Origin: Burkholderia pyrrocinia
GTDB lineage: Bacteria; Pseudomonadota; Gammaproteobacteria; Burkholderiales; Burkholderiaceae
DNA: 64,000 nt
Assembly (NCBI RefSeq): GCF_022809715.1
Contig: NZ_CP094460.1
Location: 2,480,001 to 2,544,000 of the forward strand
Reading direction: 5' to 3'
Position numbers and translations under genes: made by a program. Shown one piece after another: positions 54,833-63,123 of this stretch. Numbering within the stretch: position 1 is the stretch's first letter; each line of letters starts with the position of its first letter. The notes beneath the pieces are model-generated. The model was not told the DNA's origin and made no database searches. It saw only the letters and a program-made list of their open reading frames with translations.

Positions 54833-55237
54833 ATGACCGAGCAAAGCAACGTTCAACTGGTGCAGCAGGCGTACGCGGCGTTCGGCAGGGCCGATATCGA
54901 CGGCATCCTGCAGACGTTATCCGAAAGCGTCGACTGGTTCATACCAGGGCCGACCGGCATCATTCCGTTCGCAGGCAGACGACATGGGCCTCAAGAGGTC
55001 GCGGCGTTCTTCGGGGCGCTTGCGTCGACGCAGACCGTGGAACGGTTCGAGCCGCTCGAGTTCATCGCCAGCGGCAACCGGGTCGTCGTGCTCGGCGCAC
55101 AACGCTGGTATGTCCACTCGACCGGGCGCACGTACGAGGACGAGTGGGTGCATCTGATCACGATCGAAAACGGCAAGATCACGGCGTTTACCGAGTATCA
55201 CGATACCGAGGCGGAAGCGGCGGCACATCGACAGTGA
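54833..55237 (+). CDS. SnoaL/NTF2-like protein
   Basis: 134 residues with the SnoaL-like cone fold: NVQLVQQAYAAFGRADIDGILQTL, SVDWFIPGPTGIIPFAG, VVLGAQRWYVHSTGRTYEDEWVHLITIENGKITAFTEYHD split by family positions. Ketosteroid-isomerase-type small enzyme or binding protein; no substrate can be given. RBS GGGAGG. Its stop abuts the agmatinase relic on the other strand. Confidence 0.85.
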   Translation: MTEQSNVQLVQQAYAAFGRADIDGILQTLSESVDWFIPGPTGIIPFAGRRHGPQEVAAFFGALASTQTVERFEPLEFIASGNRVVVLGAQRWYVHSTGRTYEDEWVHLITIENGKITAFTEYHDTEAEAAAHRQ

Positions 55238-55485
55238 CGGCGCTGCGCGCGTGGCAATGTTGTACGGGCGCAGCAGCACGGATTCGGTGCGGATCTGGCG
55301 CGGGCCGAAGCGCGAACCCGAGCGGTTCGACGTGCCGAGGTCGAGCGGCACGCCGACGAAGCACACGTCGAGGCCGTCGGTCGTCGCGGCCTGCGGCAAC
55401 CGCATACCGTGGCGATGCCGCCAAAGCGCGGCATCTCGTTGCCGCCCATCGGCTGGTTCAGTTCGTGGGGCTTGGGGCCGTATCT
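55238..55485 (-). pseudogene. N-terminal fragment of agmatinase/guanidinobutyrase
   Basis: Reads YGPKPHELNQPMGGNEMPRF then, after a frame break near 55407, MRLPQAATTDGLDVCFVGVP, LDLGTSNRSGSRFGPRQIR and ESVLLRPYNIATRAAP, the first 85 or so residues of an SpeB/GbuA-type ureohydrolase. All manganese-binding motifs, which lie later, are missing: the sequence ends at the SnoaL-like gene. Truncated and frameshifted. Next to a LuxR regulator gene that may have controlled it. Confidence 0.75.
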
Positions 55486-55556
55486 TCTTTCTGGTGTGAA
55501 GCGATCGGCTGCTGGTAGAGGAGAACGCCTGCGCGAAGATCTTGAAGTCGCAACGC

Positions 55557-56522
55557 TTACATCGACGGGTCTCGATGCGAGTGGCGCCGCCGCATCGACA
55601 CGGCGCAACCATAGGCGGTCGCGCGGCCTGGCCAGGTCAGCGCGCGATCGCGGGGCGGCGCGGCGCCGTCTTGCGATCCGGCGGAAGGGAACGCGGTGGT
55701 GGCCGAACCCCACGCAGCGAGTTCGCGTTTCGTGCGCACGCCGAGCTTCGCGAACGCGCGTTTCACGTACGACTCGGCCGACGCGACGCGCACGCCGAGG
55801 ATCCCGGCGGTTTCCGGCACCGTCTTGCCGGAGATCAGGTGCTTGCAGGTTTCGTATTCGCGCTTCGACAGCTTCACGCCGTCGGCCGCGATCCGCGCAT
55901 CGAACTGCGCGAGCGGATGGACTTCGGGCGTCGGGTGCGCGACGCGCCGCACGGCGGTGGTCGACGCATGCAGTTCGAGCAGCGGGAACAGCACGTCGCT
56001 GATGCTGCGAAAGCGATTCATCTCGGCCAGCGTGAACGGCGGCCGGTCGCGGCCGCGCTCCAGCGCGATCGAATGCTGCGAGTAGCGTGTGCCGCGCGCG
56101 AGCACGCATTCGTGGCCGATATGCACGTCGTCGAACAGCCGCTGGCGGAATTCGCCGGGCGGGATCGCCGCGATGTCGCGCACGACGAGCATCGTGCCCG
56201 TCTTGCCGCGCAGCCCCGCGAACAGCGGGTCGCTGTCGAGAAAGCGCTCGTAGTAGAGCGTCATCACGTCCGAGATGTCCGACGTCGCGGTGCCGATGCC
56301 GCTGCTGCCGATCCATTCGCATCGATAGCCTGTGGGCATCGTGCCGTCGACGCGCGAGCGTTCGACGTGCGCGACGTCGAGCGGCACCACGTCGTTCAGC
56401 AGTTGCGTGAGGCGCGGCACGAAGTGCGGCGTGCCGACCGTCTCGATCAGCTCGCCCAGCGCCTTGAACGACACGTTGAAGCGGTCGTTGTCGCGGTGGG
56501 AGGGGTTCACGTTCAGCGGCAT
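55557..56522 (-). CDS. LuxR-family transcriptional regulator
   Basis: 321 residues. The last third holds a LuxR helix-turn-helix (LSKREYETCKHLISGKTVPETAGILGVRVASAESYVKRAFAKLGV, split by family positions); the N-terminal 200 residues form an unassigned sensor region (VPLDVAHVERSRVDG, CEWIGSSGIG). The last 50 residues are arginine-rich and unlike the rest, so the original stop may have been lost by a frameshift. The end is close to the agmatinase relic, suggesting a decayed locus. No autoinducer-binding residues are assigned. Confidence 0.75.
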   Translation of the reverse strand: MPLNVNPSHRDNDRFNVSFKALGELIETVGTPHFVPRLTQLLNDVVPLDVAHVERSRVDGTMPTGYRCEWIGSSGIGTATSDISDVMTLYYERFLDSDPLFAGLRGKTGTMLVVRDIAAIPPGEFRQRLFDDVHIGHECVLARGTRYSQHSIALERGRDRPPFTLAEMNRFRSISDVLFPLLELHASTTAVRRVAHPTPEVHPLAQFDARIAADGVKLSKREYETCKHLISGKTVPETAGILGVRVASAESYVKRAFAKLGVRTKRELAAWGSATTAFPSAGSQDGAAPPRDRALTWPGRATAYGCAVSMRRRHSHRDPSM

Positions 56523-56716
56523 GCGGTTCCCCGGTGAGAAGCGGCGGGATTGTAGCGATTGCGGTGAAAAACGTCATTAAGGGGAAACACCGGCGGGTGT
56601 CCTTGCGACTTCATGCTCCGCAAGACATCGCTTGTCCCCCGGAAGGGGGCATACCGGGGCAGTGTAAATGAGTAACTTTGTCTCTGCTTTTTTCGATCAA
56701 TAGACGAAAGATTCAG

Positions 56717-56836
56717 ATGACCAAACTGATCAAGGACATCCTGCCGCCCGGCGCAGGCATCGGCGAATTCACGAAGCTCGACTTCGGGATGGACGAAATC
56801 CGAACGACCCGGCGCGACGTTTTTTTGCGGTTCTGA
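56717..56836 (+). CDS. Hypothetical 39-residue ORF
   Basis: ATG 56717 encodes 39 residues (MTKLIKDILPPGAGIGEF ... TTRRDVFLRF) and ends in a T7 run. Coding-like composition but no ribosome site and no known family; more likely a 5' gene fragment left by the same rearrangement as the MFS remnant next to it. Confidence 0.3.
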   Translation: MTKLIKDILPPGAGIGEFTKLDFGMDEIRTTRRDVFLRF

Positions 56837-56873
56837 CGCGCAGGGCGGCACGCCCGTGCCGTCCGCGTAACGG

Positions 56874-57050
56874 TCAAGCGTCGATGCGCTCGACCTTGCC
56901 GACCAGCAGCCCGTACGACAGGCTGCCCGCGAGCGCCATCGCGGCGATGTAGGTGATCGCCCGCGAGAAGTCCGCGCCGTTCACGAGCAGCCCGATCACG
57001 ATCGGCGTCGCGATCGCGGACAGGTTGCCGATCAGGTTGAATACGCCGTT
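56874..57050 (-). pseudogene. C-terminal fragment of an MFS transporter
   Basis: About 59 codons to a TGA at 56874-56876: GVFNLIGNLSAIATPIVIG, LLVNGADFSRAITYIAAMAL and GSLSYGLLVGKVERIDA. These match the last two membrane segments of anion:cation symporter-type MFS proteins (GudP/ExuT-like). The rest of the gene is missing beyond 57050, where the sequence changes sharply. Confidence 0.7.
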
Positions 57051-57164
57051 AGAGCCTTGGAGCGAATCGCGTCGACATTTGAACAGGCATTCCTGTTAAT
57101 GGGAAGTTGCGCGCTCAATATGTGGGAAAGCTGCGAGAGGCGCGCGGCCCAGATGCGGCGCGTG

Positions 57165-58034
57165 TCAGCCGCCTGCGGGCGTGGTGTCCTTCGCGCTGAT
57201 CCAGCCCGTCACGGCGCCTGTGCGCGGATTGCGATAGACGACTTTCAGCCACTGGAAGTCGGCAGCCGCGTCGACCAGTTCGAGCGTGTCGCCCGCGACG
57301 ACGTAGCGCCGCGTCGGCGCATCGTTCATGGTCTCGTGCAGCGGCACGCGCGTCGCGCGCACCTTGAAAGTGACCTTGCCGCCGCCGTAGGCCTGCGGGC
57401 GGCGCGACACGCGTTTGCCGTGCTCGTCGTAGGTCAGCAGCATCGACGACGGACCCGCATCGTCGTCGAGCAAGTCGCGCAGGTCGTCCGGTATCGCTTC
57501 GCTCGACTGATACAGATACATCCTGCCGTTGGCGTCGAAGCGATACGCATCGGTGTACCAGATCGGGCCGCCGCGGCACGAGCTGTAAAGCGTGTGCTCC
57601 TTCGGCTTCGCCTCGACATTGATCAGGTCGTCGCAACTGCCGTGCGGCATGTCGTTCGCCGGCATTTGCAGTGGCTCGAACTGCTGGCGCGCGGCGTTGT
57701 ACAGATAGATGCCGTAGTTTTCGTTAACCATGCCGAGCAGCGCGTGCGCCGCGAGATCGCGGTGGCCGTCGAAGTTGTAGTCGTCCGATGCGAGGTGGTA
57801 GTGGCCTTCCTCGTCGGCGGCGGTGACGCCGAGCGTCTGCGTTTTCCCGCTTGGCAGGAAGCGGACCGTGATGTGCGCGCTGTCGGCGCGCTCGATGCGC
57901 GCTGTGACGGTGTCGTCGACCTTGAACGTGAGCAGCGGTTTGGCCGCGTGCGCGGCGAAGGGCATCGATGCGCACGCAGCGAGCAGCAGCGCGGCGACGC
58001 GCGGAAACGGTCGGAATTGCAGGGAGTGCGTCAT
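57165..58034 (-). CDS. Secreted protein resembling XAC2610-type with SH3-like end
   Basis: 289 residues with signal peptide (…AALLLAACASMPFAAHA). The middle has the beta pattern and DDYNFDGHRDLAAH repeat-like element of XAC2610/FG-GAP-type periplasmic proteins; the last 70 residues (YVVAGDTLELVDAAADFQWLKVVY) look SH3-like. Cysteines SCDDL and SSCRGG could pair. Possible envelope or immunity-type protein. ATG 58034 chosen. The hypothetical gene upstream on the same strand is 43 bases away. Confidence 0.6.
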   Translation of the reverse strand: MTHSLQFRPFPRVAALLLAACASMPFAAHAAKPLLTFKVDDTVTARIERADSAHITVRFLPSGKTQTLGVTAADEEGHYHLASDDYNFDGHRDLAAHALLGMVNENYGIYLYNAARQQFEPLQMPANDMPHGSCDDLINVEAKPKEHTLYSSCRGGPIWYTDAYRFDANGRMYLYQSSEAIPDDLRDLLDDDAGPSSMLLTYDEHGKRVSRRPQAYGGGKVTFKVRATRVPLHETMNDAPTRRYVVAGDTLELVDAAADFQWLKVVYRNPRTGAVTGWISAKDTTPAGG

Positions 58035-58077
58035 GAGCGGGCGTTGGCGCGAAGGGGATGAGCGTGCAGGTGATCGG

Positions 58078-58446
58078 TCAGCCACCCGCGCTGTCGTCGC
58101 GATACCCGCTCTTGCCGACGAAGATCTCCTTCAGTGCGGCGCGCAGCGCGACCGGATCGTACTGGCCGGGTGCGAGATGGATCACGTAACGCGTCTGGCC
58201 GTCGAGACGCGCAGCGATGCCCGGTTCGATCTCGACGTCGATCGTGTTGTCTGTCAGGCGCACCGACAGATCCTTGACGCGCCAGTTGATCTGGTCGCGC
58301 ACCATCACTTCGATCAGCGTGTCGTCCGGAAAGCGCGACAGCGCGAAGCAATAGTCCTGCTCCGCGTCGTGACAGTAGATGTTGGCGAAGCTTTCGTCGT
58401 CGTCGAGGTCGGACGTTGCCGCGCCGACGGTAGCGTGAAGGTCCAT
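58078..58446 (-). CDS. Conserved hypothetical protein
   Basis: 122 residues from ATG 58446 with no signal peptide. Acidic N-terminal segment (DLDDDESFANIYCHDAEQDYC) followed by beta strands (RFPDDTLIEVMVRDQINW, SVRLTDNTIDVEIEPG). No family recognised. Directly upstream of, and probably cotranscribed with, the XAC2610-like secreted protein gene. Confidence 0.55.
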   Translation of the reverse strand: MDLHATVGAATSDLDDDESFANIYCHDAEQDYCFALSRFPDDTLIEVMVRDQINWRVKDLSVRLTDNTIDVEIEPGIAARLDGQTRYVIHLAPGQYDPVALRAALKEIFVGKSGYRDDSAGG

Positions 58447-58479
58447 GAACGTAGGTTCCTGCGTAATAGGTTGTCGAGG

Positions 58480-58872
58480 TTATCGGGGTGAGCGGCTTGC
58501 CGTTTCGATCGCCTCCGCCGCTTCGGGCGCCATGCCGGTATCGCACGACGCATCGGCATCGCGCGCCTTCAGCCACAGCCCGAATTCGCGCATCACGTCG
58601 ACCACCGGCCGCAGCCGGTCGCCGTCCGTGGTCAGATCGTACTCGACGCGCACCGGCACTTCCGGATAGATGGTCCGCCGCACGAGCCCCGCGTCTTCGA
58701 GCGCGCGCAGGTCGAGCGTCAGCATGCGCTGCGAGATGCCCGGCATGTCGCGGCGCAGGTCGCTGAAGCGCCGCGGCCCGTCGAGCAGATACGACACCAG
58801 CAACAGCCGCCAGCGGCCGCCGAGCATGCGCATCGCTTCTTCAACGGAACATCCTGTCGCACTCGTTTTCAT
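58480..58872 (-). CDS. HxlR-family transcriptional regulator
   Basis: 130 residues of the HxlR winged-helix family: MRMLGGRWRLLLVSYLLDGPRRFSDLRRDMPGISQRMLTLDLRALEDAGLV, split by family positions. Single Cys (TGCSVEEA) near the N-terminus may sense electrophiles or oxidants, as in YodB/HypR-type members. Divergent to a glutathione transferase gene, its likely target; the 136-base gap is AT-richer. Confidence 0.9.
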   Translation of the reverse strand: MKTSATGCSVEEAMRMLGGRWRLLLVSYLLDGPRRFSDLRRDMPGISQRMLTLDLRALEDAGLVRRTIYPEVPVRVEYDLTTDGDRLRPVVDVMREFGLWLKARDADASCDTGMAPEAAEAIETASRSPR

Positions 58873-59008
58873 CCTGCTGAACCCTGGTCGGTAAATTTTT
58901 TGTGACTACGGCACAAATGACTGCCGTCTTCCCACCCATGCGCCGATGCGAGATATTAGCGCCCGCGTCGCGGCAAATCGATACACGGACAACCAACGAA
59001 GGAAACGC

Positions 59009-59641
59009 ATGAAGCTCTATCACGCTCCCGGCAGCTGTTCGCAGGCGATCCGCATCGTGCTGCACGAAGGCGACATCGACGCGCAGATCGTCAACGTCGA
59101 CGCGCGCAAGCATGTCGTCGAAGGCGGACGCAACTACTACGACGTGACCGAACTCGGCTACGTGCCGCTGCTCGAACTCGACGACGGCACGATGCTGCGC
59201 GAAGGGCCGGTGATCGCGCAGTATCTCGCGGATCTGCGCCCGGAAGCCGCGCTCGCGCCCGCCTACGGCACACTCGCGCGCTACCGGCTGATGGAATGGC
59301 TCAACTTCCTCGGCACCGAGATCCACAAGGGTTTCATCCCGCTGCTGTATGCGGTGCAGGCGGGGAAGTACGTGGAGCCGGCGCGGCAGAAGCTCGACAG
59401 CCGCTTTGCATGGATCGACCGTCAGCTCGACGGCAAGACGTTCGTCACGGGCGACACGTTCACGGTTGCGGATGCGTACCTGTTCGCGCTGACCGGCTGG
59501 GGCAAGGCCGACTGGATGCGCTCCGTGTACAACGCGGATATCGACCTGAGCCGGTATGCGCATCTGAGGGCGTGGTACGAGCGCGTGCGGGAACGGCCGG
59601 CGGTGCAGGCCGTGCTGGCGGCGGACGGCCTGTCGCGGTAG
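59009..59641 (+). CDS. Glutathione S-transferase
   Basis: 210 residues with thioredoxin-like N-terminal domain (MKLYHAPGSCSQAIRIVLHEG, with the beta-class catalytic Cys/Ser region) and helical C-terminal domain (NADIDLSRYAHLRAWYERVRERPAV, split). It would conjugate glutathione to electrophiles in the cytosol. ATG 59009 follows AAGGAAACGC; the frame is open upstream. Regulated probably by the divergent HxlR gene. Confidence 0.9.
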   Translation: MKLYHAPGSCSQAIRIVLHEGDIDAQIVNVDARKHVVEGGRNYYDVTELGYVPLLELDDGTMLREGPVIAQYLADLRPEAALAPAYGTLARYRLMEWLNFLGTEIHKGFIPLLYAVQAGKYVEPARQKLDSRFAWIDRQLDGKTFVTGDTFTVADAYLFALTGWGKADWMRSVYNADIDLSRYAHLRAWYERVRERPAVQAVLAADGLSR

Positions 59642-59645
59642 CGCG

Positions 59646-59709
59646 CGGCGACGGCGACGGCGACGGCGATGGCGATGGCGACTGCGACTGCGACTGCGAC
59701 TGCGACGGT
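59646..59709. repeat. Hexanucleotide tandem repeat GCGACN
   Basis: About ten imperfect 6-base units (GCGACG, GCGATG, GCGACT) immediately after the GST stop. Low-complexity microsatellite that can vary in copy number; not within a gene. Confidence 0.7.
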
Positions 59710-59788
59710 CGCGGATACGGCGCGTCATCCCGTCGCACCGCGGCCGTTTCGCGCTATCGCGGCGCCTCCACGCAGCAAAATGCCGCGC

Positions 59789-59794
59789 TATAAT
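59789..59794 (+). promoter_or_regulatory. Consensus -10 box TATAAT before a Cus-linked gene
   Basis: TATAAT ends eight bases before the ATG at 59802, so transcription would start at or next to that A. No ribosome site is present, suggesting a leaderless message. No good -35 is seen, as is usual for MerR- or activator-controlled promoters. Confidence 0.55.
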
Positions 59795-59801
59795 CGCCGC
59801 C

Positions 59802-60194
59802 ATGAAACTGCTTCGGACCTTCATCCTGCTGCTGCTTTGCGCGGTGCTGCCCATCAGCGGGCTGGCAGCCAGCGGCCTGACCGGTGAATGTCCGATGCAG
59901 CACACGATGTCGATGGAAGCGGATACGGGCATGAGCATGACCATGTCCGCCGACATGAGCGATTGCGATTCGATGAAGTCGCCCTCCGCCAGCAGCGCGA
60001 AAGCGAAGGCCAAAGCCAAGGCCATGGCCTGCAAGGTGACGGCCCAATGCCAGTTCGGCAGTCTCTATCACCCGGCCGCCCGCGTCGACGTCACCCGTCC
60101 CGCTGCATTCGCCAGCACGATCGTCTTCCACTACACGCAGTCCGTCCCGGTCCGCGACCCGAGCGGGTTGTGGCGCCCTCCACGCATTAGCTGA
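59802..60194 (+). CDS. Met/Lys-rich periplasmic protein upstream of Cus efflux
   Basis: 130 residues: signal peptide (LLRTFILLLLCAVLPISGLAA) and a mature part rich in Met, His, Asp and Ser (PMQHTMSMEADTGMSMTM), a Lys/Ala run (SAKAKAKAKAMACK) and Cys. Probably binds Cu(I)/Ag(I) in the periplasm, by composition and position before the efflux genes. ATG 59802 is placed right at the predicted transcript start. Resembles small copper-linked leaders such as CopL, but identity is not certain. Confidence 0.65.
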   Translation: MKLLRTFILLLLCAVLPISGLAASGLTGECPMQHTMSMEADTGMSMTMSADMSDCDSMKSPSASSAKAKAKAKAMACKVTAQCQFGSLYHPAARVDVTRPAAFASTIVFHYTQSVPVRDPSGLWRPPRIS

Positions 60195-60210
60195 TCCCGA
60201 TCCGACCGGT

Positions 60211-60269
60211 TCACCGCCCAGGCGGTGAGGTTCGTCCTGTGCTCAGGACGTGGAATCCCTATGGATTCC
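60211..60269 (+). ncRNA. Three consecutive hairpins upstream of cusC
   Basis: TCACCGC-CCAG-GCGGTGA (60211-60228), CGTCCTG-TGCT-CAGGACG (60233-60250) and GGAATCC-CTAT-GGATTCC (60252-60269): three perfect 7-bp stems with four-base loops in a 92-base gap, followed by GGGGTT and ATG 60287. Could be a metal-responsive leader, an RNA-processing or stability element, or DNA sites; class unknown. Confidence 0.5.
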
Positions 60270-60286
60270 GACGTTGGGGTTAAACC

Positions 60287-61579
60287 ATGTCATTCGATTT
60301 CGGCACGCCGCGCACGCGGCGTGCGTGTCGGCGCGCGCCCGTGCTGTGGGCCGCGCTGCTGGTGACGGGCGCCGTTCACGCGCAGCAGTCGCCATTCACG
60401 CTGGACGCCGCGCTGCAGTCCGCTACCGATCATTCCGCTTCGATGCAGGCCGCGCAGGCTTCGGTGCACGCGAGTTCGGAAGCGGCCGTCAAGGCCGGCC
60501 AGTTGCCGGACCCGATGCTCAAGGCCGGCATCGACAACCTGCCGGTCAACGGCGGGCAACGCTTCACCGTCGGCCAGGACTTCATGACGATGCGCCGCAT
60601 CGGCATCGAGCAGGAATGGGTGTCCGGCGACAAGCGGAGGTTGCGCACCGCGCTGGCCGGCGAGCAGGTCGGCCGCGAACGCGCGGGGTATCTCGTGCAG
60701 CTCGCCGCCGTGCGCCGGCAGACCGCGACGGCCTGGCTCGACGCCGTCTATGCGAAGCAGGCGCTCGCGCTTCAGCAGGCGCTGCTCGCGCACATGAACC
60801 ATGAACTCGACGCGACGCAGGCGTCGTATCGCGGCGCGAAGGCGAGCGCGGGCGACGTCGTGCAGGCCCGCGCGATGCTCGCGCAAACGCAGGATCAGGT
60901 GCTCAAGGCGCAGCAGACGTATCGTTCCGCACTCATCGCGCTTGCCCGCTGGACGGCCACGCCGGTCGCGGATGTGACAGGCACGCCGCCCGCGCCCGAA
61001 TCCTTCGTGTCGTCGCTGCCGCCGGACGAACTGCGTCTGTCGCAACCGGCGCTCGTCGCCGCTGCAGGCGACATCGCGGTCGCCGAAGCCGACACCGCGG
61101 TCGCGAACAGCGAGCGCAGCCCGAACTGGACGTGGGAAATCGCGTACCAGCAGCGCGGCGGCGCGTATTCGAACATGGTGTCGGTCGGCGTCTCGATCCC
61201 GCTGCCGATCAACCGCAAGAACCGCCAGAACCGCGACGTCGCCGAGAAGGCCGCACTCGCGACGAAGGCGCGGCTGATGTACGAGGACACGCTGCGTCAG
61301 GTGCAGGCCGATATCCGCACGCAGTCCGAAACGCTGGCGAGCGGCCGCGAACGCATCGCGAACCTGAGCGCGGCGCTGCTGCCTGCCGCCGATCAGCGCG
61401 TGCAGCTCGCCAATGCCGCCTACCGGGCCGGTACGGGTTCGCTTGCCGACACGTTCGCCGCGCGGCGTGCGCAACTGGAAGCGCAGTTGCAGGTGCTCGA
61501 TCTCAGGCGCGACGTGTCGCAGACCTGGGCGCAGCTCGAATATCAGGTCGTGCCGGCGACGCTGGCCGCCGCGCAGTGA
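60287..61579 (+). CDS. cusC: Outer-membrane efflux protein, CusC/CzcC type
   Basis: 430 residues with signal peptide (…LWAALLVTGAVHAQ). TolC-family outer-membrane factor with two helical repeats (FTLDAALQSATDHSASMQAAQ; GKQARAALATRAR-like coiled coil about 300-400). It would connect the RND pump to the outer membrane for copper and silver export. ATG 60287 follows GGGGTT. Lacks a lipobox cysteine, unlike E. coli CusC. The adaptor gene follows in 11 bases. Confidence 0.88.
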   Translation: MSFDFGTPRTRRACRRAPVLWAALLVTGAVHAQQSPFTLDAALQSATDHSASMQAAQASVHASSEAAVKAGQLPDPMLKAGIDNLPVNGGQRFTVGQDFMTMRRIGIEQEWVSGDKRRLRTALAGEQVGRERAGYLVQLAAVRRQTATAWLDAVYAKQALALQQALLAHMNHELDATQASYRGAKASAGDVVQARAMLAQTQDQVLKAQQTYRSALIALARWTATPVADVTGTPPAPESFVSSLPPDELRLSQPALVAAAGDIAVAEADTAVANSERSPNWTWEIAYQQRGGAYSNMVSVGVSIPLPINRKNRQNRDVAEKAALATKARLMYEDTLRQVQADIRTQSETLASGRERIANLSAALLPAADQRVQLANAAYRAGTGSLADTFAARRAQLEAQLQVLDLRRDVSQTWAQLEYQVVPATLAAAQ

Positions 61580-61590
61580 AGGAGAACCTC

Positions 61591-63123
61591 ATGACGAAGC
61601 AATCACTGGCGCGCGCGGCGCTGTTGACGTTCGCCGCCGCGGCGCTGCTCGGCGCCGGCTATTTCGCTGGCGTCCGCCATGCGGCGGGCGGCGCGGGGAT
61701 GGACGCAGCGGCTGCAGCATCCCCTGCCGCACCTGCAGGCGCGACCGATCCGAAGACGGGACGCAAGGTGCTGTACTGGCACGACCCGATGGTGCCGAAC
61801 CAGCACTTCGACAAACCGGGCAAATCGCCGTTCATGGACATGCAGTTGCAACCTGTCTATGCGGACGAAGGTGGCGGTTCGTCAGGCATCCGGATCGATC
61901 CGGGCCTGCAGCAGAACCTCGGTATCCGCTACGCGACCGTACGCCGGCAGCAGACGGCAGCGGGATTCGATGCGGTGGGCACCACGCAGTTCGACGAATC
62001 GCGCGCGGACGTCGTTCAGTCGCGCGTCACCGGCTATATCGACCGTCTGTATGCGCGCGCGCCGATGCAGCGCATCGCGAAGGGCGCGCCGGTCGCGTCA
62101 CTGTTCGTGCCGGACTGGCTCGCGCCGCAGGAGGAATATCTCGCGCTCAAGCGCGGCGGGATGGACGGCAGCCTGCTCGATGCGTCACGTGCACGGATGC
62201 GGGCGCTGTCGATTCCCGACGGCATGATCGCGAATCTCGATCGCACCGGCCGTGCGCAGACGCACGTCGTGCTGAGCGCGCCGGAAACCGGCGTCGTCAG
62301 CGAGCTGAACGTACGCGACGGCGCGATGGTCGCGCCCGGGCAGACGCTTGCGAAGATCGCCGGGCTGTCGACGCTGTGGCTCATCGTCGAGGTACCCGAA
62401 GCGCTCGCGCTGAACGTGCAGCCGGGGATGTCGGTCGACGCGACGTTCGCGGGCGATCCGGCGCGGCACTTCACCGGGCGCATCCGCGAAGTGCTGCCCG
62501 GCATCAGCACGGGCAGCCGCACGCTGCAGGCGCGCGTGGAGATCGACAACGCAGCGCTGAAGCTCACGCCCGGCATGCTGATGCGCGTGCGCGTCGAAGC
62601 GAAACAGACGGTGTCGCGCCTGCTCGTGCCGTCCGAAACGGTGATCGCGACCGGCAAGCGCACGATCGTCATCGTGAAGAACGGCGACGGCCGGCTTCAG
62701 CCGGTGTCGGTGACGGTCGGCAACGACGTCGGCGGCGACACGGAAGTGCTCGACGGGTTGAACGAAGGCGATACGGTCGTCGCATCGGGGCAGTTCCTGA
62801 TCGATTCCGAGGCCAGCCTGAAAAGCGTGCTGCCGAAGCTGGAGCGGGCCGCGGGAGCAAGCACGCCGGCATCGTCCGCAGCAGCGGCGGCACCGATCTA
62901 CGAAACCACCGGCAAGGTCGAGAAGGTCACGGCCGACGACATCACGTTCTCGCATCAGCCCGTTCCGGCGCTCGGCTGGGGCGCGATGACGATGGCGTTC
63001 GGCAAGCCGTCGGCGAAGGCGTTCCCGGATGTGAAGCCGGGCCAGACGGTGCGCTTCGCGTTTACGCAGACTGACGACGGCTACCGGCTGACGAAGGTCG
63101 AGCCGCAGGGAGGCGAACGATGA
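61591..63123 (+). CDS. cusB: Periplasmic adaptor CusB with a C-terminal CusF domain
   Basis: 510 residues. Membrane anchor or signal segment about 8-27; heavy-metal-binding domain [16 protein letters not shown]...FMDMQLQP (about 60-92, Met/His rich); RND adaptor body (about 95-420); then CusF-like beta barrel (about 430-505) with [17 protein letters not shown], carrying the His, Trp and two Met that bind Cu(I)/Ag(I). CusF is normally a separate protein, so this is a built-in chaperone. RBS AAGGAG; the next gene starts in its stop (ATGA). Confidence 0.92.
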   Translation: MTKQSLARAALLTFAAAALLGAGYFAGVRHAAGGAGMDAAAAASPAAPAGATDPKTGRKVLYWHDPMVPNQHFDKPGKSPFMDMQLQPVYADEGGGSSGIRIDPGLQQNLGIRYATVRRQQTAAGFDAVGTTQFDESRADVVQSRVTGYIDRLYARAPMQRIAKGAPVASLFVPDWLAPQEEYLALKRGGMDGSLLDASRARMRALSIPDGMIANLDRTGRAQTHVVLSAPETGVVSELNVRDGAMVAPGQTLAKIAGLSTLWLIVEVPEALALNVQPGMSVDATFAGDPARHFTGRIREVLPGISTGSRTLQARVEIDNAALKLTPGMLMRVRVEAKQTVSRLLVPSETVIATGKRTIVIVKNGDGRLQPVSVTVGNDVGGDTEVLDGLNEGDTVVASGQFLIDSEASLKSVLPKLERAAGASTPASSAAAAAPIYETTGKVEKVTADDITFSHQPVPALGWGAMTMAFGKPSAKAFPDVKPGQTVRFAFTQTDDGYRLTKVEPQGGER

